Assembly: GCA_010645155.1 (NCBI GenBank)
Contig: CM021315.1
Coordinates: 11,187,508 to 11,251,507, forward strand
Origin: Tigriopus japonicus
Lineage: Eukaryota; Arthropoda; Copepoda; Harpacticoida; Harpacticidae
Direction of reading: 5' to 3'
Length of the DNA stretch: 64,000 nucleotides
The notes under the pieces were generated by a model. That model searched no databases, was not told the origin of the DNA, and was given only the letters and a program-made list of their open reading frames with translations. This document shows positions 32,801 through 42,800 of the stretch, piece after piece. Made by a program: the position numbers and the translations under genes. Numbering within the stretch: position 1 is the stretch's first letter; each line of letters starts with the position of its first letter.

Positions 32801-32877
32801 AAATTGTCCCATTGACGAAGATCTGACCAAGTTCTTTCCCTTGGCAATTGAAGTGAGTCCCATTGAAAATTAGCCAT
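26885..32877 (-). CDS. Predicted type II membrane protein: mucin-like stalk and 10-Cys domain, 4 exons
   Basis: Minus-strand exons 32777-32877, 28624-28723, 27164-27449 and 26885-27096 total 699 nt (232 aa plus stop). Junction phases 2, 0, 1 are consistent, with donors gtgagt, gtaact, gtgagc and acceptors tttcag, tctag, ttgcag. Residues 1-66 are a cytosolic-type region (MANFQWDSLQLPRERTW start, PPRPIAAFISNPY before the membrane). One hydrophobic segment follows at about 60-85 (IIFQLLAALLVTVFSYS). Next come Pro/Ala-rich sequence, a stalk of about 45 residues almost entirely Thr and Ser, and FPGF. The last 70 residues hold 10 Cys (CC, CxxC, CxC spacing) ending NLDCPEIP. Cassette A shares all 10 cysteines. 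The orientation (extracellular C-terminus, O-glycosylated stalk) is inference. I do not recognise the family or function. A TCAGTC initiator sits at 32923-32928 (minus). Confidence 0.75.
28215..28366 (-). repeat. FB-1 arm fragment, copy 3
   Basis: Single arm of the FB-1 family: CCAATGGCCTTGTTTTACC, then GCGGTATGATTTAAAACGCTC and the end GAGCAACCTTTGTGC. No opposing arm was recognised nearby. Confidence 0.6.
28724..29985. other. Intron 1 of the 10-Cys gene, proximal part
   Basis: AT-rich sequence without recognised elements, upstream of the LINE-like fragments. Confidence 0.3.
29990..30481 (-). mobile_element. Possible LINE 3' end (minus strand)
   Basis: On the minus strand an open frame (30481-30179) ends in AATAAA plus ATT-type microsatellite at about 29990-30013, a common 3' end of CR1/L2/Jockey-like LINEs. 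The frame itself (SVRNLTFPEAMSG..PDILSEYW) is not recognised. A different retroelement or a fortuitous frame is possible. Confidence 0.3.
30575..30930 (+). pseudogene. LINE reverse transcriptase C-terminal fragment
   Basis: Translation reads STRVELLKALVLPILTFAN then VVWMPLFSKHN and a stop. In the shifted frame it continues RITHSRHLFNGAKILKLED and KELYKIQCRYGKL. This is the thumb/C-terminal region typical of Jockey/CR1-group non-LTR elements (compare LLTLYKSIVQPHLEYALPIW in the LINE at 51.05 kb). Stops and frameshifts mark it as dead. Confidence 0.6.
31010..31480 (-). repeat. Dispersed repeat R1, copy 3, split by an assembly gap
   Basis: Minus-strand homology to the R1 copies at 3.9 and 16.3 kb. 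The segment CAAATTATTTGTTTTTACG through CTGGCCATCTTG occurs on both sides of a 202-N gap (31126-31327). It is either a tandem duplication or unmerged haplotypes or overlapping contigs. Confidence 0.7.
31126..31327. other. Assembly gap
   Basis: Run of N. Any open frame reported through it is meaningless. Confidence 1.
31481..32776. other. Intron 1 of the 10-Cys gene, distal part
   Basis: AT-rich sequence next to exon 1; no further exon or element recognised. Confidence 0.3.
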
Positions 32878-32922
32878 ATTTATCGGATGGAAGACCGATG
32901 GTACTCTCACAAAGCCCGAGAC

Positions 32923-32928
32923 GACTGA
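32923..32928 (-). promoter_or_regulatory. Candidate initiator for the 10-Cys gene
   Basis: TCAGTC on the minus strand, about 46 nt before the ATG at 32877. It matches the arthropod initiator consensus. No TATA box was seen at the expected distance. Confidence 0.35.
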
Positions 32929-32999
32929 CGATAGTCTGATTTTTTGAACACCGCAGAAAATTTTTAAAAAAAAACATTTTACATGCATGCACGACAATA

Positions 33000-34897
33000 C
33001 CTAAAATGCATCCAAGGATTCCTAAACTTCACTGGTTTGAGCACGGCCCACCAAAGTTGAGTCGATTTAGAAAATAAGGAAAAAGGGGGAACGGGGCTCT
33101 AGATGGTTCTTGTCACCTGCATGACTGTTGCATAACTCAGCAGGCTCTGAACTCATTCACAGAGGTCCCAGAGTGGAGATACCGGAGCAGGCCGGTGGTA
33201 AAATTTCATTGTGGGCAGGAAAGGCTGTTTCTCATCAGCGACTAGTTGAAATTTGCCCAAAATCGTTCGTTTGGCTCACTCACCACTACATAACAAAAAT
33301 CGACGTATTTCACGTGAGTTGCTAATTGATTTCCGCCTTCGCTCAACGTAGCTCATTGTTGTGCCAATTGAACGCGAAAAAAGCCGATCAAAAGCAGCTG
33401 ACTCGCACAACACGGGCGGTATTGAAGGCCAAGAAAAAAGACAACAGGGCAGTAATGAAGGCCAGAAAAAGAGCAGCCGCGGGCACTCTTGAAGGTCGAA
33501 AAATCGTATCAGGCAATAATGAAGGACGGAAAAAGGCGACGCGCAGTCTCGAATTCTGATTCCGAAGAAAGCAAGACGAGAATGACGACGTTCACAAACT
33601 GGTTTAGGAGCTGAGTCAACCACAAGAACAAAACTTAAAATATGTTGCCGTCTCAATTTTTACGAAGTATTCAAGAGTTAAATCATCCAAGGAAATCGTG
33701 GACATGGAAGCCTCCGCTCAGGCGTTCAGCTGTGGATTTTTTATAAATCGAATTCCATTCAAGTAAATGACTTTGTTTTGATAAGAATGATTGAACAATT
33801 ATATAAGGATGTCGTTTGCTGAATTTCAACATGGTACATTACTCCATCCACGAGAAACAACGTTTCCAAATTTGCTGCAGTAGCAAAACATACGCGCGGA
33901 AGCGGGAGAAAAATTGTGGGTGCAAATGTTCGGTCGGAAGAGCGCCCTATGCTCTACGCTCCAAATTACTCTAAATGCAACAAGTTTCAGTCGATCAAGT
34001 TGAAATTAAGCATGTGAGCTTTGCATTGCCAATCAAACACTTGGTTTGATAAGATTTTTCTCTGTCTAACACAACATTTCGAAAAATGGCTTTTGCCGGT
34101 AGCCGAGGCATCCGGGTGTTTAGTAATCCTTGAATCATCCCACAGTAACAATTTTCTTGCACAATCTAAAGTGGCTCAAAACATTCTTAATGTTCAAACT
34201 GTGAAATTGAATCAATCTGTTTTGTAAATCTAACTGGGATTTTTAATCAAGATTCCAAACCAAAATTTGGAAGTATGAGATAAATTGAAAATTTAAAAAG
34301 GAGGCTTTGTGCACTTCCAAAGACCTGACACTTGCCAAATACTTGTTTTTGGTCTTGAAGAACATTTTAGAATGTTGAAAATCAAAGGTCTTATTTTCAA
34401 AAACCTAATATTACAAGGTACGTACTCCTTGCATTGTATTTGTATGATTTGTAAGTTGGTTTCAAATCCGTATAGAAAAGCTGATTCATCCATCCAATAC
34501 AAACATCATTTTAGCTTCTAAATTAAATAATCGAAATATGCTTCAATTGAATTCTCTCCCATCGCATCAATATTACCAAGCACTCGTCATTAATCATAAG
34601 ATTGTTCGATTTAACAATTACTTTAAAAAAATTTATATAATAGTTCAGGGATAACCTATATAATAGTATAAATACTGGATACGAACTCGCGGAATATCTC
34701 CCTCACGCAACCTCCGGTATGAGGCCGACAAACAAGAAGTTTGCTCGTAAACAAGAAGTACAAACGGCCATGTTGGGAGTGGAAAATAAAACGGAAATCG
34801 ACCAAAATTCCAAAAGATAGTGCGCCAATCGGTATTCCCTGTGTTTCAAGCTGGTTCGACCAAGTCCTAGCCGTGGCAAAAGTCAACGCCATGCCCA
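33000..34897. other. Intergenic, unassigned
   Basis: 33085-33620 has higher GC than its surroundings and open frames on both strands. On the + strand these give Lys/Arg-rich sequence with an imperfect repeat of roughly 45-75 bp around KAKKKDNRAVMKARKR. No domain or splice support was seen, so no gene is called. Confidence 0.3.
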
Positions 34898-35225
34898 AAA
34901 CTCAGGCGGTATTCACAGCAGGATTTCATGCCAACAAGGTTGCGTGATTTTCCACAAACATTGCGTAGGCTTACGAATTTGCTTTGAAAGTATGTTTTCT
35001 ATTTCTTCACTCGCAAATGAAGAAAGTCTGCAAATAATGGTTTTGAAGTTTTAAAGCATGAAAAGTTATGGTGTTCTATGAAAGTTTAGTAAAGTAATTT
35101 TGACGGAGTGTCTCAGTTATGCTAATGTTGTATCTTTTGTGTTCTGAACTCTCGTTAATAAAGTTCCAGTTTTGCTTTGATGAAACTAACGGACCTAAAT
35201 GTACTGTACTGCCATCATTCCACTT

Positions 35226-37901
35226 CAGGAATGGCAAATTTTGGCTTTTACTGAATTTCTGCCATTTTCTGCCACTTGGTGGCAGAAAGTGGCAGAAAAT
35301 GGCAGAAAGTGGCAGAAAATGGCATAAAATGGCAGAAAGTGGCGGAAAATGGCAGAAAATGGCAGAAAATGGCAGAAAATGGCAGAAAATGGCCGCTAAT
35401 GGACAAAATTACGCATAGACTGATGTTCAACTACAAATTTGGATTTGTAGAATGAGATTTAAAGAATAAAATGTCATTAAGTTTACACAAATACTTTAGA
35501 GTACACGATGGCTACCTATGTACTAAAAAGTGTTTGCTCAAATGCCAAGACTTCTAATCAGGGATGGCAAATTTTGGCTTTTACTGAATTTCTGCCATTT
35601 TCTGCCACTTGGTGGCAGAAAGTGGCAGAAAGCGGCAGAAAGCGGCAGAAAGCGGCAGAAAGTGGCAGATAATGTTAGAAAATGGCCGCTAATGGACAAA
35701 ATTACGCATAAACTGATGTTCAATTACAAATTTGGATTTGTAGAATGAGATTTAAAGAATAAAATGTAATTAAAGTTTACACTAATACTTAGGAGTACAC
35801 GATGGCTACCTATATACTAAAAAGTGTTTGCTCAAATGCCAAGACTTCTAATGGCGTTTTCCGATATCAGAGTATCATAAGGAAAATATTTTGTGAAGGT
35901 GTACATTTTTTATCAGCTCAAACAACTATATTAAATCCCTTCATACCACTAAAACAAATAGATATTCCAAAATCTTAGTAATAGATATTGAAAAGGTCAT
36001 TATTCATGAATTAAAGCAAAATTTAATGAACATATGTAGTGCAGATCACTACTTTAAACCTTCAAATTTTATCAAATTATACCACGGAATGCTCCATTAA
36101 TGTGTTAAAGTAATTGCCAAGAAATATAAAACACATTTTTAACATTACCAAACAAAGAGAAAATTTTTCATTTCTCTACTATTTTCTGTATAGATTATGA
36201 TGATACCATTTATTAAAACTTAAACCTAACCTATATTGCACATTTTTGAATTCTTTTTTCGTAAATATTTCAGTATTTGATATTGTTACACGACATTAAA
36301 ATTTGCGGAAGATCTGTGTTAATTTGTTAAAATATTTATTTGTAAAACGAAAATTCTTGTCATAAGTTGCAAAATGTGAAACAAAAGTTTTTGGTTGATA
36401 TTTTACAAAATCTTTAAATTATTTTTGGCAATAATTGTTCAAAAAATAAAGAAAAAAAATATCCAAAAATATGCATTTTAAGTTAGTTTTGAAAGACATT
36501 ATATACTTATTTTTCGAGAAAGACAAAATTTGGATAAAACAGAAAATGTTTATTTATCTTTGTGGTGCCGAAACAGTATATATAATGCCTTGGCAATTAC
36601 TTTAACACGCCATTGGAGCATTTTGGGTGTTTTTTGGTGCAATTTGAAAGTTAAAATTAATTATTGTTAAACATCTGCTAAACAGATATTGATACAATTT
36701 TATATCAATTCATAAAAAAGGACACTTTGAATATCTATTAACATGGTTTTGGAATTATTGTTCATTTTAGTGGTTTTAAGTGATATGGTATAGTTATCTG
36801 AGCTTATGAAAGATGTACACCTTCACAAAATATTTTCCTTATGATACCCAGATATCGGAAAACGCCATTTGAAGTCTTGACATTTGAGCAAACCCATAAC
36901 CAGAAACTTTAAACAGCGTGAGTAACAACCTTTACCTCAAAATTAAATATAAACATCATTGTTGATGCTAAAATAACTAGAAATACACATTTTATTTGAA
37001 AACACGTCTTTTCATAAGATATTCCTTGGTTAAAAATCCGTCATACCTTTGATGTGCCACATAGTGATAATAATTCAGGATGAAATAAGAACTTCTATTG
37101 AAGTTATGACCAATAATGACTTTCTTGGGATTAGATTTCAAATTTTGTTTATTTGGTTTTATAGTAATTCATTTAAAACTAATTCAGTTCATGGCAAGCA
37201 AGCATCTTCAAATCAGACTTTGATGAAACGTAATGTTAAGTTGTAATTCATACATCAAACATATTGCAAAAGTAAAAGTTAAGAAAGTCAGCCTTTAATT
37301 TCATTTTATATTTGAGTAAACAAACTTGACTTGAAAATAACACGTATTTTTTACTTCAAATGAATTTTGTAAGACTGTGTTGTAATTGGATTTGAAAAAC
37401 AGAACTTAGGCCTTAGTATTTATATTATGAAAAAAATGCATTTAAGATATTTTAACATTTTAGAAACCTACCATTCTAAACTATAGTGTTCAAATAGTGA
37501 CAGAGCATAATAGAATTAAATCGCATTCATGGTTTAACTATCGTTACATATTTAAGACAAAATAAGAGTGCTTGATTTGGCCACCCTCGCTTCAGGGGAA
37601 ATTAAAAAAGGAATCGAGGAGATCGATTTCATGAACTTGTATCTTCCTTCTTCGATGCAATGAGCTTTTGGAGGGATGGTAAGGCCATAGTTAGACATCA
37701 AAAGTACCAAATTTTGTCCCTTTAAGTATTGAATATATTGACTTATATGAGTTTCCTGAAAAAATAATTTCTGCCATTTTCTGCCACTTTCTGCCATTTT
37801 TTGCCATTTTCTGCCACTTATTTCGAATGAATAAAAGCCATTTTCTGCCACCAATTTCTGCCAGGTGGCAGAAAATGGCTTTTATTCATATGCCATCACT
37901 G
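35226..37901. mobile_element. 2.7-kb hAT-like element with perfect 8-bp TSD, TGGCAGAAA family
   Basis: Bounded by perfect TTCCACTT duplications (35218-35225, 37902-37909). Ends are CAGGAATGGCA and (reverse complement) CAGTGATGGCA. The left 35226-35558 block is duplicated in tandem at 35559-35852. Both contain arrays of TGGCAGAAA/TGGCAGAAAA, and the right subterminal region has the inverse motif. A foldback (35825-36893) fills the middle. No transposase frame was found; the longest open frames are just the TGGCAGAAA arrays. It is related to 11777-12322. Confidence 0.8.
35825..36893. mobile_element. Foldback FB-4 nested in the hAT-like element
   Basis: Arms of about 300 bp pair across a centre near 36355. 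The outer parts share GGCGTTTTCCGATATC and AAGGAAAATATTTTGTGAAG. Further in are ACCACTAAAA and AATAGATATT, then GTGTTAAAGTAATTGCCAAG in the left arm against its inverse near 36586-36610. It is AT-rich with no coding frame. Confidence 0.75.
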
Positions 37902-38418
37902 TTCCACTTGTGTCTTTAATTTTCCTTTGAGGGACCAACGGGTCCAACCCTTACGGATTTACTTCAGCCCTTTCCGCCGTGATGTGTCCTCTTGTGACGG
38001 TTCAACACCCTCACACTTGAGACACTCCTTCAAAATTACTTTTCGTGACTTTCATAGAACACGATAACTTTTCAATTATAACTTTAAAACCATCATGTGC
38101 AGACTTTCTTCATTTGTGAGTAGAATGTGAACTAAATATATCGGTGTAACAATTTCCCCCCATAAGTGGAGACAAACAAAAGGGAGGTAAAAGCTCAAAG
38201 TCAATCACGTATTGGTCACATATTGTTACTCATTTTACAATTGTCATCTTAAGTATGCAAAAGTATATTATCCTAACCAGAACATTAGCTTTAAGTAAAG
38301 TCACTTGACGTAACTGTCTTTAGAGATTTATACGCATTTATTTCTTGACTAGGTTTAACAACCCCCTCCACCGAGCACTTGCTTATCTTCTCATTTTGGC
38401 TACCCTACTGTTCCTCTG

Positions 38419-39697
38419 CAGGGCTGCCAGGTAATTGGAGACCAAAAACGCCAGATCACCCTGTCAAAAACGCCAGATATCGAAATTCTCCGCCAGATTT
38501 TAAAAAAAAAACGCCAGAATAACGCCTGATTCCAGTTCCTTCATTATGCATTTGTTCTAGAGGAGACATATCATGCACTAACCGTTCAACAATAAAGATA
38601 GCTGAGTTGAACTTATCAGGCATCCTTCGGGTTGATCCAGTTTAATAAGACACATTTTTCGCACACATTTGCTCTCATTTAGATAGAAAGAGACTTTGAA
38701 TTTGAGTTTATCAGTAAGACCAAATAAGACAAAAAATAAAGCAAACCGCCATCATATTCAAGCTAATAATCATGAGTGTGAAACTTTCGAAAGGTTTCGT
38801 ACCCTAAAAATGTGCTTTTGGAAGTAGTTGAAATATTTGGCAATATTGTGTATTATTTGTTTGGCCTTTTACCCATATATTTGCAAATTTTGATTTTTTG
38901 GCATTTCTTGCACTTCATTAGCCATGTTTTAGCCAACAGAAATGCAAAATTGCATTTTTTAAATTTTTTGTTTTTGCTTAAGAACTCTTCAGTTTCTTTG
39001 ACATTTGAGTTTGTCACTGCAATAAATTGATTTGCCATTCCAATACACTTTGTTTACCATTCAAGCATTTATCTTTTTCATCGCAACACACTTTCTTTAC
39101 AATGCCAGCACATTTTTTTCCAATCTAGCGCATTTTGCTTGTCCCTTTTTCAGCTTGAAAAGCATCTTCTATTTGCTAAAATCTTCAAGCTTACCAATAC
39201 TAGTTTCAACAGCCCAGCACTCTCTTATATTAATTATAAGATTTTAATATCAGGATGTATAAGAGATGATTATTATAAGCGCTACTTTTGGTTGATTATC
39301 TGAAATTGCAGGAAAGTTAACATAAAAAAGAGAAAAACGAAAGAGATGGGCCAAAAATGGTCACATTATTTTTTGAAACTAATGCTGTAACTTTGAGCTC
39401 TAGCTCTGTTATGCTGAATTCTGCTAGAACAGTGTGACACTACTGTGTTTCTACCAATCCTACAAATCAAAGAAAATATGCCAAATTTTACGATTTTCAG
39501 TTAAATACCGCCAGAAACTTGTCAAAATGTTCTTCCCCGCCAAACAGAAATTTCCCAACGCCAGACTGTAACGTAAACCGCCAGAATACCGCCAGATTTT
39601 TCCGTCCCGCCAAATAAAAAATTTCGCCGCCAGACGAGGCCTCAAACCGCCAGAAACACCAAAATCTGGCGGGCCAAACCGCCATCTGGCAGCCCTG
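38419..39697. mobile_element. hAT-like element, CAGGGCTGCCAG ends, perfect TSD
   Basis: 1279 bp flanked by perfect TTCCTCTG duplications (38411-38418, 39698-39705). The 12-bp ends CAGGGCTGCCAG are exactly inverted. Both subterminal zones are dense in CGCCAGA motifs: at least five within the left 110 bp and about nine within the right 190 bp, all in the same orientation. No transposase is encoded. Confidence 0.85.
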
Positions 39698-39873
39698 TTC
39701 CTCTGCACTTCGGCCTAGCTGACCAGCACAGATATGAGGATAAAAGGGCTAGATTTCACTAGATTTGGAATTGAAAATATATACTTTCAAAGCAAATTTC
39801 GGAAACGTACGCAATGTTTGTGGAAAATCACGCAACCTTGCTGGCATGAAATCCTTATGTGAACTGAATACCG

Positions 39874-41974
39874 CCCATAAAAACTCAGTCCCATGTTGGT
39901 GTTTCAAAGACATCCAAGTTCAGCCATGAACGAGTGAATGAAAGGGTGAATAATTAATTGATGGATGACATCAAGTGCGAATGAACCCGCAAGGTGTCTT
40001 TTCTACAATATGACAGTCAAGTGATCAAATGAAATCTGATGACTAGGTTACGTGCTAGAACCTTTGGAAGTGATAACACAAACTTAAGCTAATTGAGAAG
40101 GTAACTCAACAGCTGACCTCCCTCTTTTTGAGCGTTTGGCGCGAGTAGCCTGAGACCGTACATCGAGTGAACTCATTTCTATGAACGGAGAGTTTTTGCT
40201 TCAAATCCTCGGTAATTAACGTGATAGAGGTAAAAAAGCAAGAAAACACCCCATTGAAAACATCTGAAGGCTTCGTGTCAAGTGCCAGAACAATCAAGCG
40301 ATGCAGGACGGAGTGGAAATCGGATTCTGCACATTATTGAACGAGTGATTTCACCAAACTAGTAGTTTTAAAAGATCCAAGTGAATTAATGAATATCAGA
40401 GCTGGGCAAGAAAATAGGAATTGATAAACCAACCTGAACATTGAAGGAAGAATCTGTTTAGCTGTTTTGTCGGTGGAACCAACGTAAAAGAAAGTCCAGT
40501 TTGTGAAGTGTCAATGGACCATCCACCTTCCCGATTAACCATCTTTTGCCCTTCAAAGTCTGATGAAGATTCTCAAAGTTCTTTTGGTCTTTTAAAAGCC
40601 TTAAGTGATACTGAGAAGCTCCCTAGAAGTTCCAGCCATTGACATCAATGATGATGTTCGAAAACTTCAAGCAGTTCCAAAGACGACATTGGGACACAAA
40701 TGACGAAGAACTGCAAGAATGATTTATGCTTCCAAATGATGATCTGCTCTCAAAACTTTCATCGATATGCTTACCCAAGGACATCTAGAATAGAGGTGGA
40801 CTTTTCACGGCACGGCAAAACTGGCCGGAGGTGACCCAAATCAAGTGAAAGGCAAAGATCGAATGCCAATTCAGCCGAAAATTTAGAGCAGCCTCTTTGG
40901 TCTTCTGGCTAATTTGGCTGGGCGAACTGCCAAAGATGAGGCCTCTTCTAGATTAAGGGTTGCTTGATGCAACTGTTGCAATGTTCAAAATGACTTTAAT
41001 ATGCTCATTGATTGGCCCCAAGAGCAATAATTGGTTTGAATGTTATACAAAGGTGACTTAACTTATTGTTTTGACACCTTAAGTCAGCTGGTCTGTCCTA
41101 ATTTGTTGGTTCAAATATAATTAATATAAAGAAGACAACGTGCCACAGGATCCCTGAAGAGAGAAGATGAAAATCAAAAATTGTGACCAAAACAATCAGA
41201 ATATTGCTAGGAACTTATTTTGTAACATATTGGACAAAACCTGTCAATGTATAGTGTAATGAGGTTTAAAGCCTTTTGTGAGTGTTCGAATAATTTGTCT
41301 GAAAATGTTTTTTCTTAGTTTTGACTAGAAGATCACATAATTCAGCTTTTCTTCAAACTTTCAAGACACGACAATTGAGGCTTGTCAAGTAAAAAATCTC
41401 CTTGCTTTTTCCACTAATATCAATGAAGACCTTTCAAATAAAATCATTTGGACCGCAAGTGTCTTTCAATAGTCTTAAAACACTTCAAGATTGATTTTGT
41501 GTGCAGTTTTTCTGAGTTGCGGTAGACACCCTGAAGAAGGAAAACAAGCTTAGTTGTGTTGTTCTTTTAAGTCGTGCAACAAAGGTCATGTGGCTCATAA
41601 TTTATAAAGAGTGTTTTAGTGTCTATTTTCCAATGCATCATCATTCTCTAATCAGTGTGTTTTGTTTAAAGTATTGTAGTGTCTTAGAAAGCTCTCTAGG
41701 TGCTCAATGTTCTCATGAATATCAGAAGTGCGAGGCCGGCCTCTCAGAAAGCTAACTGAACGAAGGTAAGACGATAAAAACTTTTTTTTGAGGATTATGA
41801 TAAGGTTACTTAAAGTGTAAATGTTATAAAAGTGTAGCCTGTCCAAAGTAATCTGTTCGTCTGAAGTCTCTTCATCGCTTGCGCAAGTCCAGAGTAGCTC
41901 TACTCTATTTCCGCGCCCTGTTGTCTTCCTTCACTCAGCTCTTGCTACCCTCGTTCGGTGTCGTCCTGCTTAAA
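39874..41974. other. Intergenic, no gene seen
   Basis: Less AT-rich around 40100-40900. Open frames are short with no recognisable domain, and no repeat ends were defined. Confidence 0.35.
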
Positions 41975-42550
41975 AATGCCACGCAAATTCATCTTGAAAA
42001 TGGATTAGGAACCATATTTCCCCCGGAAATTCTCCCCCTGACTAAAACGCGGAGTTTCATCACGCTCATTCAAGAAACAACTTGAACAACATAACGGCGT
42101 TTTTTTGAGCTTATCTGTTACACGGCTTGAACAATTTACATAGATTTTGCTCATCCACGCCTTATCCTGAACTTAATTAAGACATGGCAATCTTTATTGC
42201 TTATTATAAATTGAGTTTTTTATGGGTTGTCACCTTGGGATAAATTCATGTTCTAGAATTGATGGTTTCATCTTCGAATTTCTTTTATTGTACGATCGTG
42301 TCATTGATTTCAGGACAATCTAAGTATGGGTAAGAGTTGTTCAAGTAGTTTTAAGTAGTGAATTTGCGTGTGGGTTAAGGTCCATATGCCATAAGATAGA
42401 CTTGCACCTTATAATTATAATTGATATTGATGCAAACAAGTTGAAAATCTAGATTTCAGACCTAAGGAGGCATTACAAGTTTAGTGTTTTGCTTGAAAAA
42501 TGCATTTTGTCATTCAAATATTCCAAAAGTGTATCCCAAACCGTTGTCTG
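41975..42550 (+). repeat. Dispersed repeat R2, copy 1
   Basis: Homologous to 46445-46840: ACGCAAATTCATCTTGAAAA, then AAAACG(C/G)GGAGTTTC, CAACTTGAACAAC, TATCCTGAACTTAATTAA and TGTCACCTTGG. The 3' part (42466-42548) recurs directly at 43444-43525 (GGCATTACAAGTTTAGTGTT). No protein is conserved. Confidence 0.65.
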
Positions 42551-42610
42551 AAAATCATTTTATTTAAACTTAAGAATACTATGAGCTAGCATAAATACTA
42601 TAATGTATAA

Positions 42611-42800
42611 GGCAGCCAGAGTGGCCCCGCGTACTAATGCGTTCTTATTAGAGCCGAGGGTAAAAAAGTGCTTCCCCAGACGGCGTAGGTTCGAATCCTG
42701 TTGGGGATCGAATTAAAGCTGTCGGGAGAAATCCTTGTTTATAGGGAATCTCATTCCTTGTAGCGGTAGTAGAAAATCCGAAACAAACAAACAAACAAAA
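42611..42800 (+). repeat. SINE-A, full-length copy
   Basis: Single-unit copy with tRNA-Leu-like head (GGCAGCCAGAGTGGCCCCGC start, B box GGTTCGAATCC) and body ending CTGTCGGGAGAAATCC. The LINE-like tail is CATTCCTTGTAGCGGTAGTA, followed by AAAATCCG and an (AAAC)n run. It serves as the reference for the complete family structure. Confidence 0.9.

Larger units (their letters stand above)
34898..39873. repeat. Long-range inverted repeat holding two hAT-like insertions
   Basis: 34898-34993 (GGATTTCATGCCAACAAGGT, then ATTTTCCACAAACATTGCG) is inverted at 39783-39873. 34994-35118 (TCTTCATTTGTGAG-type sequence through GAGTGTCTCAG) is inverted at about 38019-38140. These arms flank elements 35226-37901 and 38419-39697, so an older foldback has been split by later insertions. 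Confidence 0.6.

Noticed and set aside
33276..33656. Overlapping 126-aa (minus) and 77-aa (+) frames in a GC-richer patch
   Set aside because: No recognisable domain, no splice context and both strands are open, as expected from repetitive Lys/Arg-coding sequence.
35119..35748. Open frames rich in KWQKMAESGRKWQ
   Set aside because: Produced by TGGCAGAAA subterminal arrays of a hAT-like element, and present in several frames and strands.
39460..39708. Minus-strand frames with RFGPPDFGVSGGLRP-type sequence
   Set aside because: They are translations of CGCCAGA subterminal repeats in the 38419-39697 element.
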